Shown: positions 20,663 to 27,532 of the stretch, piece by piece | Layout of the letters: each line of letters opens with the position of its first letter | Numbering within the stretch: the stretch's first letter is position 1 | Source of the DNA: CAZMUN01 sp964569815 | GTDB taxonomy: Archaea > Iainarchaeota > Iainarchaeia > Iainarchaeales > GCA-2688035 | Assembly (NCBI GenBank): GCA_964569815.1 | Contig: CAZMUN010000014.1 | Coordinates: 1-27,532, forward strand | Direction of reading: 5' to 3' | DNA length: 27,532 bases | Translations under genes and position numbers: made by a program | The notes under the pieces: model-generated | The model's database searches: none | Seen by the model: only the letters and a program-made list of their open reading frames with translations | Told to the model about the DNA's origin: nothing

Positions 20663-22369
20663 ATGGCAAACGGAAAGATATTGGACGCAAAAATCGTGGA
20701 CGCAGACCAGCTTGCAAAAGAATTCAAAGAGCACTCGGTTGCAGAATTCTTTAAGAAAAACAAGCAGATGCTTGGCCTCTATGGAAAAGTCCGAACCCTT
20801 ACAACCGTAATCCACGAATATGTTACAAACTCTTTAGACGCATGTGAAGAAGCAAACATTTTGCCAGAAATAGATGTAAAAATCGAAGAGATTGGAAACG
20901 AATACTACGAGGTTACTGTAAAAGACAACGGGCCAGGCCTAAGCAAGGAAACCGTTGGAAAGGCCTTGGGCCAGCTGTTGGCAGGAACCAAGTTCCACAG
21001 GATGATTCAAAGCCGAGGCCAGCAGGGAATTGGCGCATCTGGATGCACAATGCTCGCCCAGATGACTACAGGAAAGCCTGTCCGCGTCATAACAGGAACA
21101 GGAAAAGAAGGAAACACAATAAGCCTTGAGCTTTCAATTGACCCAAAGCTGAACAGGCCAAAAATAGCAAACCTCAAAGAACTCAAAAAAGAATTTCGCG
21201 GCCTGGCAGTCCAAGCCAAATTCAAAGACGTTTTATACCGTGACTCGGAACAGGGCCCATTAGAATACTTGCGGAGAACGGCAATTGCAAACCCGCATGC
21301 ACAGATAAAGGTAACTGACCCTTCCAGCCAAAAGTTTTTGTTCAAAAGGTCTGCAAAGGCCGTGCCAAAACCGCCTGTTGCAGTAAGGCCGCATCCAAAA
21401 GGCGTTACAGTTGATGAAGTCATTACACTGTCAAAGTACACGGATGCACGAAAAGTCAACAGCTTTCTAAGAAGCGACTTTGACAGAATAGGCCAAAAAG
21501 GCATTGAAGAGGTTTCAAAAAAAGCTAGCTTTGACCTCAACAAAGACCCAAAGCAGCTGCGATGGGAGGAAGCAGAAGAAATAGTAAAAGCATTCAAGGA
21601 AATAGATTTTATTGCACCAAGCGCTGATGCCCTGAGGCCAATTGGCGAGGAAAGAATCAAAAAAAGCCTGGAAAACATAGTTGAGCCGGAATTTTTGCAT
21701 GTTCTAACAAGGAAACCACAGGTTTATGCAGGCGGGTTCCCTTTTCAGGTTGAAGTGGCAATAGCCTACGGCGGAAAGGCCGGCAGGACCGTTCAAGGAA
21801 ACGAAGGCCAGGAGAAAAGGCTTGAAATAATGCGGTTTGCAAACGGCGCACCACTCCTATTTGACGCAGGAAACTGTGCAATAACCAAGTCGGTTCACAG
21901 CATTGACTGGAAAAGGTATGACATAAAAGACATTGACAACGCGCCTGTAACAGTCTTGGTTAACTTCATTTCAGTTTACGTGCCATACACAGGCGCAGGA
22001 AAACAGGCAGTGGCCGACGAAGACGAGGTCCTGGAAGAAATCAGGCTATCGCTGATGCAGTCAGGCAGAAAGGCAGGCCGATACATTTCAACCAAAAGAA
22101 AGGAAGCCGAAAGGCTGATGAAAAGAGAGCTTTTCTACAAGTACATCCCTGAAATAGTGAATGCATTGAACCGCATAACGACCACAAACAAGGACACCTT
22201 GGACAAGAAGCTCAGAAAAATGGTTCTTTTGAAACTTAAGCTGGATGAAGCAAAGGAAGCTGAGAAAAAAGAAGAGAATGGCGAAGAGGAAGAGAAAGAA
22301 GTAAAAGAAAAGAAGGGTGAAAAAAGTGGCAAAGAAAAAAAGCGCAAGGCCAAAGGCAAAACCAAGTAA
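20663..22369 (+). CDS. top6B: DNA topoisomerase VI subunit B
   Basis: This 568-aa protein is the ATPase subunit. It is a GHKL ATPase with the N-box HEYVTNSLDA (E52, N56), DNGPGL (88-93) and the lid RGQQGIGASG (118-127), then an H2TH insert and a transducer domain. It drives strand passage with subunit A. The last 45 residues are a lysine/glutamate tail (EAEKKEENGEEEEKEVK and on) that overlaps the start of top6A. Start ATG 20663 is 10 nt after the KH gene. Confidence 0.97.
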   Translation: MANGKILDAKIVDADQLAKEFKEHSVAEFFKKNKQMLGLYGKVRTLTTVIHEYVTNSLDACEEANILPEIDVKIEEIGNEYYEVTVKDNGPGLSKETVGKALGQLLAGTKFHRMIQSRGQQGIGASGCTMLAQMTTGKPVRVITGTGKEGNTISLELSIDPKLNRPKIANLKELKKEFRGLAVQAKFKDVLYRDSEQGPLEYLRRTAIANPHAQIKVTDPSSQKFLFKRSAKAVPKPPVAVRPHPKGVTVDEVITLSKYTDARKVNSFLRSDFDRIGQKGIEEVSKKASFDLNKDPKQLRWEEAEEIVKAFKEIDFIAPSADALRPIGEERIKKSLENIVEPEFLHVLTRKPQVYAGGFPFQVEVAIAYGGKAGRTVQGNEGQEKRLEIMRFANGAPLLFDAGNCAITKSVHSIDWKRYDIKDIDNAPVTVLVNFISVYVPYTGAGKQAVADEDEVLEEIRLSLMQSGRKAGRYISTKRKEAERLMKRELFYKYIPEIVNALNRITTTNKDTLDKKLRKMVLLKLKLDEAKEAEKKEENGEEEEKEVKEKKGEKSGKEKKRKAKGKTK

Positions 22370-23474
22370 AAAAGAAAAGCTTACTCCAAAGCACATTGCC
22401 GCCAGAATACAAGAAATGGCGGAAGGCATAGTCAGGGACATAAAAAAGGAAGCCGACCCCGAATTCACGACACAGCAAAGGGGAAAAAGCAACGTAAGAT
22501 TCGATGAAGAGAAAGGCGTGCTAAGGCTGGGCGAAAAGGAAACAAAAAGAACTTTTCTCAACGTAGGCCATGCTCGCAAATTCATGCAAACAATGCTTGT
22601 TTCAGCAAAAGCACACGATTACCTCAAGCACAACAAGACTGCTTCAATCAGGGAAATATACTACGAATTAAAGCACACGGTCCCAAACACAAAAGAAAAC
22701 ACCTTTGACACGCAAACCGAGTCAGACGGAATAATAGTCGACCTGGAGCACAGCATTGACACCATAAGGGAAAAACTTAATTTGCACGCAAACCCAAAGG
22801 GAACGCTTTACGGAGACATCATCTTAAGGGACAAAATGCACCAAAACGACACCTTTAACTGCGGCAAATTAGGCAGGGGCGGCTGGAGCATCATGTCAAG
22901 GATTGAGCCAGAAGAAATAGAAATAAAAAAAGTCAACGCAAAATACGTTCTAGTAATAGAAACAGAGGCAATGTACGAAAGGCTTGTTGAAGAGCGCTTT
23001 CCGCAAAAAAACAAAGCCATTCTCGTAAGCACAGGCGGACAAGCTGCACGCGGCACAAGAAGGCTGATTCACAGACTGCATGTGGAAAACAAGCTCCCGG
23101 TATATGTTTTCACAGACGGAGACCCCTACGGATGGTACATTTACAGCGTAATAAAGCAGGGTTCCATGGCATTGGCAGCACACTCTGATTTCATGGCCTG
23201 CCCTGACGCAAAATACATTGGAATGACGTTGGAAGACATTGAAAACTACGAGCTTAAAGAAGTAACCGAAAACATGAAAGACGGGGACATAAAACGAGCC
23301 AAAGAGATGATGGATTACCCCTGGTTCAAAAACAAGGAATGGCAAGCGCAGCTCAAAAAAGCAGTCAAGGACAAGCTAAGAATAGAGCAGCAGGCGCTTG
23401 CAAACAGAAGGCTTGACTTCGTTGCCACAGAATACTTGCCTGAAAAAATAAAGAAAGAAGACTTTTTGCCATAA
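22326..23474 (+). CDS. top6A: DNA topoisomerase VI subunit A
   Basis: This 382-aa protein is the cleaving subunit, a Spo11 relative. The winged-helix catalytic tyrosine lies in SIREIYYELKHT (Y112/Y113; by analogy with Spo11 the second is likely the nucleophile). The TOPRIM domain has E212 in LVIETEAMYERL and D264/D266 in VFTDGDPYGW. It makes the covalent 5'-linked double-strand break. The frame is open from GTG 22317, but GGGTGA at 22315-22320 places GTG 22326 at good spacing. It overlaps the top6B 3' end by 44 nt, which couples the two subunits. The N-terminus is a basic tail. Confidence 0.96.
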   Translation: MAKKKSARPKAKPSKKEKLTPKHIAARIQEMAEGIVRDIKKEADPEFTTQQRGKSNVRFDEEKGVLRLGEKETKRTFLNVGHARKFMQTMLVSAKAHDYLKHNKTASIREIYYELKHTVPNTKENTFDTQTESDGIIVDLEHSIDTIREKLNLHANPKGTLYGDIILRDKMHQNDTFNCGKLGRGGWSIMSRIEPEEIEIKKVNAKYVLVIETEAMYERLVEERFPQKNKAILVSTGGQAARGTRRLIHRLHVENKLPVYVFTDGDPYGWYIYSVIKQGSMALAAHSDFMACPDAKYIGMTLEDIENYELKEVTENMKDGDIKRAKEMMDYPWFKNKEWQAQLKKAVKDKLRIEQQALANRRLDFVATEYLPEKIKKEDFLP

Positions 23475-23495
23475 AAAATCATTTTTTCTTATAGC
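23475..23495. terminator. Shared A/T hairpin between converging genes
   Basis: AAAAAATC/ATTTTTTC gives a short A/T hairpin between the converging stops of top6A and the HTH gene. T-runs on both strands could end both transcripts. Confidence 0.35.
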
Positions 23496-24096
23496 CTCGC
23501 CTCTGGCCCGAAAGCTTTCCGGCTTTTTTCAAAGCAGTTACTCTTTTGCGAAGCCTCCAGTATTCTATTCCCAGCTCTTTTGCAAGGCCCTGGTCACGCA
23601 TTTCGGGAAACTTTTTTCTAAAAGCGATTATTCGGGCATCTGTTTCTGCAAACCTTGCCTCCCGCTGGGCCTTCCTCCGCATTGCGACATCATGCTCTTT
23701 TGGCCTTGGGACTTCAACGCCTTCTCTTTCCAATGCAATCAGTGCTTTTGAAATAAGGGTTCTTGAAACCTCGACTCCATAGGCCTGCTTCAAATAACCA
23801 ATAACGCCTTTTACTGTAACAAGCTGGCCGTCGTTCACAAAACGGCTTATTGCCGGCTTAAGGCCTTTTTTCAAGAACTCAAAGTTTTGCTGGTGAATCA
23901 GGCGCTGGGTTAAGCGGCCGCCCTTGTGCCTCAAAACGGTTTCAAGGGAAACATTCCTTTCTTTGGCAATTCTTGTGAGCGGAACGTTGTAGTCCCCAGC
24001 CTGCCTTTTTATTGCACGCCTTTTCTTTTCCCTTAGTCCTTTGGCAAAACGGCCTGTTTTTGGGTCTTTCCTCAAGTGCTTTCTTTTTTTGGCCAC
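23479..24096 (-). CDS. HTH-containing basic DNA-binding protein, 205 aa
   Basis: The product has a lysine/arginine-rich start (VAKKRKHLRKDPKTGRFAKGLREKKRR) and at least two HTH-like segments: LTRIAKERNVSLETVLRHKG and QGLAKELGIEYWRLRKRVTALKKAG. In the middle, GYLKQAYGVEVSRTLISKALIALEREGVEVPRP also reads as a winged-helix-like segment. It would bind DNA, perhaps as a chromatin or regulatory protein; no family is recognised. The frame extends to 24225, but that part overlaps cutA. GTG 24096 follows the CGGTG context and an ATTTATTTA box about 25 nt upstream, so it is the better start. Confidence 0.6.
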   Translation of the reverse strand: MAKKRKHLRKDPKTGRFAKGLREKKRRAIKRQAGDYNVPLTRIAKERNVSLETVLRHKGGRLTQRLIHQQNFEFLKKGLKPAISRFVNDGQLVTVKGVIGYLKQAYGVEVSRTLISKALIALEREGVEVPRPKEHDVAMRRKAQREARFAETDARIIAFRKKFPEMRDQGLAKELGIEYWRLRKRVTALKKAGKLSGQRRGYKKK

Positions 24097-24139
24097 ACCG
24101 AATTTAATGCTTTTCCATAAATAAATCCATTGGTTTGCA

Positions 24140-24451
24140 ATGACAACAGTCATAGGATTTGTTACATTCAAAAACATGAGGGAAGCAAGAAAAGCCGTGA
24201 AAAAGCTTCTTGAAAAAAAGCTCATTGCGTGCGCAAACCTTTTGCCAAAAGCGGAATCACACTACAGGTGGAAGAAAAAGCTCAAAAAAGGCAACGAAGT
24301 TCTTGCAGTGTTAAAAACCAGGAAAAGGCTTGAAAGACGCGTTTCAGAACAGGTAAAAAAAATGCATTCATATGATTTGCCAGTTGTCGAGTTTTTTGAA
24401 GCAGAAACCGCAAAAGAAGTGCAGCACTGGGTTGAAAAGGAAACAAGTTAG
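24140..24451 (+). CDS. cutA: CutA1 divalent-cation tolerance protein
   Basis: This 103-aa protein matches CutA1: VIGFVTFKNMREARKAVKKLLEKKLIACANLLPKAESHYRWKKKLKKGNEVLAVLKT, then MHSYDLPVVEFFEAE and a final WVEKETS. It forms a trimer of ferredoxin-like folds. The family is linked to copper tolerance but its precise role is unclear. The length is standard. Its start region shares a divergent promoter with the HTH gene. It ends one base before the stop of the converging acetyl-CoA synthetase gene. Confidence 0.94.
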   Translation: MTTVIGFVTFKNMREARKAVKKLLEKKLIACANLLPKAESHYRWKKKLKKGNEVLAVLKTRKRLERRVSEQVKKMHSYDLPVVEFFEAETAKEVQHWVEKETS

Positions 24452-24452
24452 G

Positions 24453-26417
24453 CTATTTTTTTCTGTAGCCGACAACCTTTTTCAGGTAGTCCACTACTTC
24501 CGGATTCTTCAAAGTGCTGGCATCGCCAAGCTTTTCGTTTACAAGCACGCTTCTCAAAAAACGGCGCATTATTTTTCCGCTTCTTGTTTTTGGAAGCTCT
24601 TTAACAAAATATATTTTATGCGGTTTCGCGGTGGGGCCAATTGAAGAGCGAACCTGTTTAACCAGCGACTCTTGAACCTTTGAGTTTGCTTTCTTTCCAG
24701 GCTTGAGGACAACGAAGGCAATAGGAACCTGGCCCCTTATTTCATCAGGTTTTGGAACAACGGCAGACTCTATAACCAAAGGATGCGAAGTCAAAGCGTC
24801 TTCAACTTCCGCACTGCTAAGCCTGTGGCCTGCAACCTTCATCACATCGTCAACCCGGCCGGTGACCCGGATAAGGTTCTTGTTGTGCCATTTTGCGCCG
24901 TCGCTTGTGTAATATGTTTTCAACCCATATTCAGACCAGTAAGTGTCCTTGTATTTTTCAGGGTTTTTCCAGACCCCACGCAGCAGTCCAGGCGGGAAAG
25001 GGCTTTTGAAAACAAGGTAGCCTGTTTCATGCTCTTTGACCTTTTTTCCACGGCCATCCAATATTTCTGCCTTTGTGCCGGGAAAAGGCCTTCCTGCAAC
25101 AGTTGGAATGAAGGGGCCTATGCCCGGCAAGCTGTTTACAAGGGTTCCGCCTGTTTCAGTCTGCCACCAGGTGTCAATGACAGGGCAGCGCTTGTTGCCA
25201 ATGTAATCAAAGTACCAGTTCCAGGTTTCCACATCAATGGGTTCGCCCACTGTTCCCAAAATGCGCAAAGTTGAAAGGTCATACCTTTTAGGCCACTGCT
25301 TTCCAACCTTTTTGAACATCCTTATTGCAGTGGGGGCAGTGTAAAAAACGCTTACATCGAACTTGTCGGCAATCTTCCACAACCGGCCCCAATCAGGCAA
25401 ATCAGGGGCACCCTCATAGATTACGATCGTTGCGCCAACGCTTAGAGGCCCATAGCAATTGTAGGTATGGCCTGTTATCCAGCCCACGTCAGCAGTGCAC
25501 CAGAACACGTCATCCTCATGCAAATCAAAGTCAAACAAAGTCGTCCAGTAAGCCTGCGTCAAATAACCGCCAGAATCGTGGATAACGCCTTTTGGCTTTC
25601 CGGTTGTCCCGGAAGTGTAAAGAAGGAACAAAGGCGTATTGGATTCCACTGGAACAGGCTTGCTTTCCTCTGAAGCGTTTTCCATCAACTCATGGTACCA
25701 GTAGTCTCGGCCCTTTTTCATAGCCAGCTTTGACTCATTAAACCTTTTTACCACGACAACCTTTTTCACAGACTTTGCTTTTGCAGCAGCATCAGCCTGC
25801 TTTTTCAGGCTTATTTTTTGGCCCCGGCGCCAGTAGCCGTCACACGTAATCAAAACCTTTGCTTCACAGTCATCAACACGCTTTTTGAAATTCTTTCCGG
25901 AAAAAGCAGAAAACACAACGCTGTGGATTGCCCCAATGCGGGCACATGAAAGCATTGCAACCATTACCTCCGGAATCATAGGCAAGTAAATGCCTACGCG
26001 GTCTCCTTTTCGCACGCCAAGCTTTTTCAAAACGTTTGAGAACTTGCAGACCTCCCTGTAAAGGCCCCTGTAAGTTATTTTTCTCTCCCTTTCAGCTTCA
26101 GGCTCGGCTTCCCAAATTATTGCAACCTTGTTTCCCCTTTCCTCCAAATGCCTGTCAAGGCAGTTGTGGCATACGTTAAGCTGCCCACCCAAAAACCATT
26201 TAAAATAGGGCGGCTTCTCCTTGTAAACGGTTTTCCATGGCTTGAACCAGTCCAAGCCGTCTTTTGCCAAATAGGCCCAAAACGCCTTTGGGTTTTTTTC
26301 AGCATCCCGGTAAATGCGGTCGGTTCCAGCCCAAGCCCTTTTTTTCATTTCCTCAGAGGGCCAGTAAACGTTCTTTTTGCTCTTGTCGCGAACAACCCAC
26401 TTGACCTGTTTTCCCAT
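24453..26417 (-). CDS. acs: Acetyl-CoA synthetase (AMP-forming)
   Basis: This 654-aa protein has the adenylate-forming P-loop LYTSGTTGKPKGVIHDSGGY. It also has GTVGEPI, DTWWQTETGG, the hinge region RVTGRVDDVMKVAGHRLSSAEVE and the C-terminal catalytic lysine in PKTRSGKIMRRFLR. These motifs and the length match acetyl-CoA synthetase, which makes acetyl-CoA from acetate, ATP and CoA; propionate specificity cannot be excluded by eye. The frame opens at GTG 26423, but ATG 26417 has GGTG eight bases before it. Acetyl-CoA would also feed the MetX reaction. Confidence 0.93.
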   Translation of the reverse strand: MGKQVKWVVRDKSKKNVYWPSEEMKKRAWAGTDRIYRDAEKNPKAFWAYLAKDGLDWFKPWKTVYKEKPPYFKWFLGGQLNVCHNCLDRHLEERGNKVAIIWEAEPEAERERKITYRGLYREVCKFSNVLKKLGVRKGDRVGIYLPMIPEVMVAMLSCARIGAIHSVVFSAFSGKNFKKRVDDCEAKVLITCDGYWRRGQKISLKKQADAAAKAKSVKKVVVVKRFNESKLAMKKGRDYWYHELMENASEESKPVPVESNTPLFLLYTSGTTGKPKGVIHDSGGYLTQAYWTTLFDFDLHEDDVFWCTADVGWITGHTYNCYGPLSVGATIVIYEGAPDLPDWGRLWKIADKFDVSVFYTAPTAIRMFKKVGKQWPKRYDLSTLRILGTVGEPIDVETWNWYFDYIGNKRCPVIDTWWQTETGGTLVNSLPGIGPFIPTVAGRPFPGTKAEILDGRGKKVKEHETGYLVFKSPFPPGLLRGVWKNPEKYKDTYWSEYGLKTYYTSDGAKWHNKNLIRVTGRVDDVMKVAGHRLSSAEVEDALTSHPLVIESAVVPKPDEIRGQVPIAFVVLKPGKKANSKVQESLVKQVRSSIGPTAKPHKIYFVKELPKTRSGKIMRRFLRSVLVNEKLGDASTLKNPEVVDYLKKVVGYRKK

Positions 26418-26494
26418 AAGCACACCATTTAAGTCCTTTTACAATTTAAAGCTATGCGTTTTATGAGAAGAGATTAGCTGGCCTAAGCTTAAAC

Positions 26495-26503
26495 TTATAA
26501 AAA
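26495..26503 (+). promoter_or_regulatory. TATA box for the 26524 ORF
   Basis: TTATAAAAA lies 21-29 nt before ATG 26524, suitable for a leaderless transcript. It supports the plus-strand ORF over the minus-strand frames in the same place. Confidence 0.5.
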
Positions 26504-26523
26504 TGCTCTAAGAAAGCAACGCG

Positions 26524-26820
26524 ATGCATGTAAACCGTAAAATCCAAAGAGGAAAACAAAAGCCATGCTACTTGAATCCGCATCCAAAAGCCCCCTGTCA
26601 GCACACACTGGAGACCGGCTCCACACACCCTGCACAGATTGGTCTTCTGAGAGACAGCTTCCAGAAGCACGCTGAAACAAAAACATACTTTGGTAAAAAC
26701 AAAGCACAAGAGGCTGAATGGTTCATCTGCTGCGGCCTTGGCCAATCCTTTGCTTTTCTGCTGAAAAAACCGCAAGGCATAATAGAAGCAGGGTTGTTAA
26801 AAAGCCATTCACAAGATTAA
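26524..26820 (+). CDS. Hypothetical Cys-containing protein, 98 aa
   Basis: The product has a basic N-terminus (MHVNRKIQRGKQKPC) and four cysteines (about 15, 25, 69 and 70). It has a C-terminal half that looks folded: QEAEWFICCGLGQSFAFLLKKPQGIIEAG. Short histidine-rich stretches (PHPKAPCQH) could bind metal. I do not recognise it. A TATA box at a leaderless distance supports expression. It ends overlapping the 3' end of the converging pyrophosphatase gene by 12 bases. Two minus-strand frames over the same bases are weaker. Confidence 0.6.
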   Translation: MHVNRKIQRGKQKPCYLNPHPKAPCQHTLETGSTHPAQIGLLRDSFQKHAETKTYFGKNKAQEAEWFICCGLGQSFAFLLKKPQGIIEAGLLKSHSQD

Positions 26821-27532
26821 GGGCACTATCATCAAAGCCACAATAGCCATTAACTTCAATTCAATGTTTATTCCAACGCTGGCAGTGTCTTTCGACGGGT
26901 CCCCAACAGTGTCACCAACCACAGCGGCTTTATGAGCAGCGCTTCCTTTGCCACCAAAATGGCCAGCTTCAATGTATTTCTTCGCGTTATCCCAAGCCGC
27001 TCCAGCGTTAGCCAGGAACACGGCCATCAAAAAGCCTGTTGCAATAGAACCGGCAAGAAAACCACCAAGTGCTTCAGCGCCTAAGACAACGCCCACTGCA
27101 ATCGGAGCAAGAATCGCGATTAAGGCAGGAACAAGCATTTCTCTTAGTGCGGCTTGAGTGCTAATTTCAATGCATTTTCCATAATCTGCTTTTGCCTTTC
27201 CCTCCATTAAGCCCTTGATTTCCTTAAATTGCCTTCTAACCTCCTCAACCATCTTTACAGCCGCTTTTCCCACAGCATTAAAAGCAAACGCACTAAACAC
27301 AAAAGGCATTAACGCTCCCAAAAACAATCCAACAATTACGCTCGGGGTTGCAACGTCAATTGAATCAAGGCCTGCAACCACAATATAGGATGCAAACAAG
27401 GCCAAAGCAGTCAAGGCCGCAGAGCTTATGGCAAACCCCTTTCCAATTGCAGCAGTGCTGTTCCCAACCGCATCCAAAAGCTCTGTTCTTTCTCGGACCT
27501 CTTTTCCCAAGCCAGCCATTTCTGCAATGCCT
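26809..27532 (-). CDS. hppA: Membrane-bound pyrophosphatase, 3' part
   Basis: About 240 C-terminal residues are present; the gene continues past the right edge (codons for GIAE precede the internal Met at 27519, giving the family's GGIAEMAG-type block). Landmarks are GNSTAAIGKGFAISSAALTALALF, later GDTVGDPSKDTASVGINIELKLMAIVALMIVP, and several membrane spans. The enzyme couples PPi hydrolysis to H+ or Na+ pumping. In the GNSTAAIGKG motif the Ala and Gly match the K+-dependent subclass (K+-independent enzymes carry Lys there). The ion pumped depends on residues outside the window. Confidence 0.94.
   Translation of the reverse strand, partial: GIAEMAGLGKEVRERTELLDAVGNSTAAIGKGFAISSAALTALALFASYIVVAGLDSIDVATPSVIVGLFLGALMPFVFSAFAFNAVGKAAVKMVEEVRRQFKEIKGLMEGKAKADYGKCIEISTQAALREMLVPALIAILAPIAVGVVLGAEALGGFLAGSIATGFLMAVFLANAGAAWDNAKKYIEAGHFGGKGSAAHKAAVVGDTVGDPSKDTASVGINIELKLMAIVALMIVPLIL

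Noticed and set aside
21007..21678. 223-aa minus-strand ORF
   Set aside because: It lies entirely inside top6B, which is certain. No RBS or motif supports it.
24097..24225. N-terminal extension of the HTH gene
   Set aside because: It is antisense to the cutA start and hydrophobic, unlike the rest of the protein. GTG 24096 has a suitable promoter distance.
1..27532. CRISPR array or cas genes
   Set aside because: No regularly spaced direct repeats with unique spacers and no Cas motifs were seen.

Overview
The window is archaeal chromosomal DNA of moderate GC content with dense, short-spaced genes. The evidence is an information-processing set: MCM helicase, both topoisomerase VI subunits, aIF2-beta, aIF1A, DUF424, RIO1 kinase, a KH-domain ribosome-biogenesis factor and an intron-containing tRNA-Ser. 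TATA-like boxes, GGTGA-type ribosome binding sites and GTG/TTG starts fit this. A K+-dependent-type membrane pyrophosphatase, an acetyl-CoA synthetase, MetX, UppP and short proteins suggest a DPANN-type archaeon (Diapherotrites/Micrarchaeota-like). That placement is inference and needs a marker-gene tree.

Region 1 (1-3200) is accessory. It holds a hairpin at the left edge that resembles an IS200/IS605 right end, a wHTH-nucleotidyltransferase/HEPN pair, a VapB/VapC pair, a phospholipase C/P1-nuclease-like protein and a 42-aa membrane protein. Three diverged copies of one mini-gene of about 32 codons (conserved core KGEFFGEIFI) bracket these modules. One copy is intact, one has a nonsense codon and one has a 1-nt deletion.

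Region 2 (3200-9370) holds a stand-alone ThiI-type PP-loop protein, a small hypothetical protein, a DUF4013 membrane protein, tRNA-Ser(CGA) with a 45-nt intron, metX (minus), uppP, a HIT protein, a small basic protein and methionyl-tRNA synthetase (minus). An intron-like sequence is repeated 3' of the tRNA. The metG gene carries one extra base inside its HIGH motif, so the reading frame is broken.

Region 3 (9330-10930) has a LAGLIDADG endonuclease with three N-terminal HTH repeats. Its 3' end overlaps the metG start, it is coupled to a 32-aa upstream ORF, and a 118-nt imperfect hairpin precedes that ORF.

Region 4 (10930-20000) has a secreted/membrane protein pair, a 334-nt non-coding gap with possible structured RNA, mcm, a presenilin/SPP-type protease, a small basic ORF, a DedA/VTT membrane protein, the aIF2-beta/DUF424/aIF1A cluster, a secreted beta-propeller protein and RIO1.

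Region 5 (20000-27532) has the KH-top6B-top6A operon, an HTH protein, cutA, acetyl-CoA synthetase, a small Cys-containing hypothetical protein and the 3' part of hppA, which runs off the right edge.

The best candidates for undescribed biology are the repeated mini-gene around the toxin-antitoxin modules, the endonuclease/metG arrangement, the tRNA intron-like repeat and the long hairpin. All assignments come from reading motifs by eye; no database search was run.
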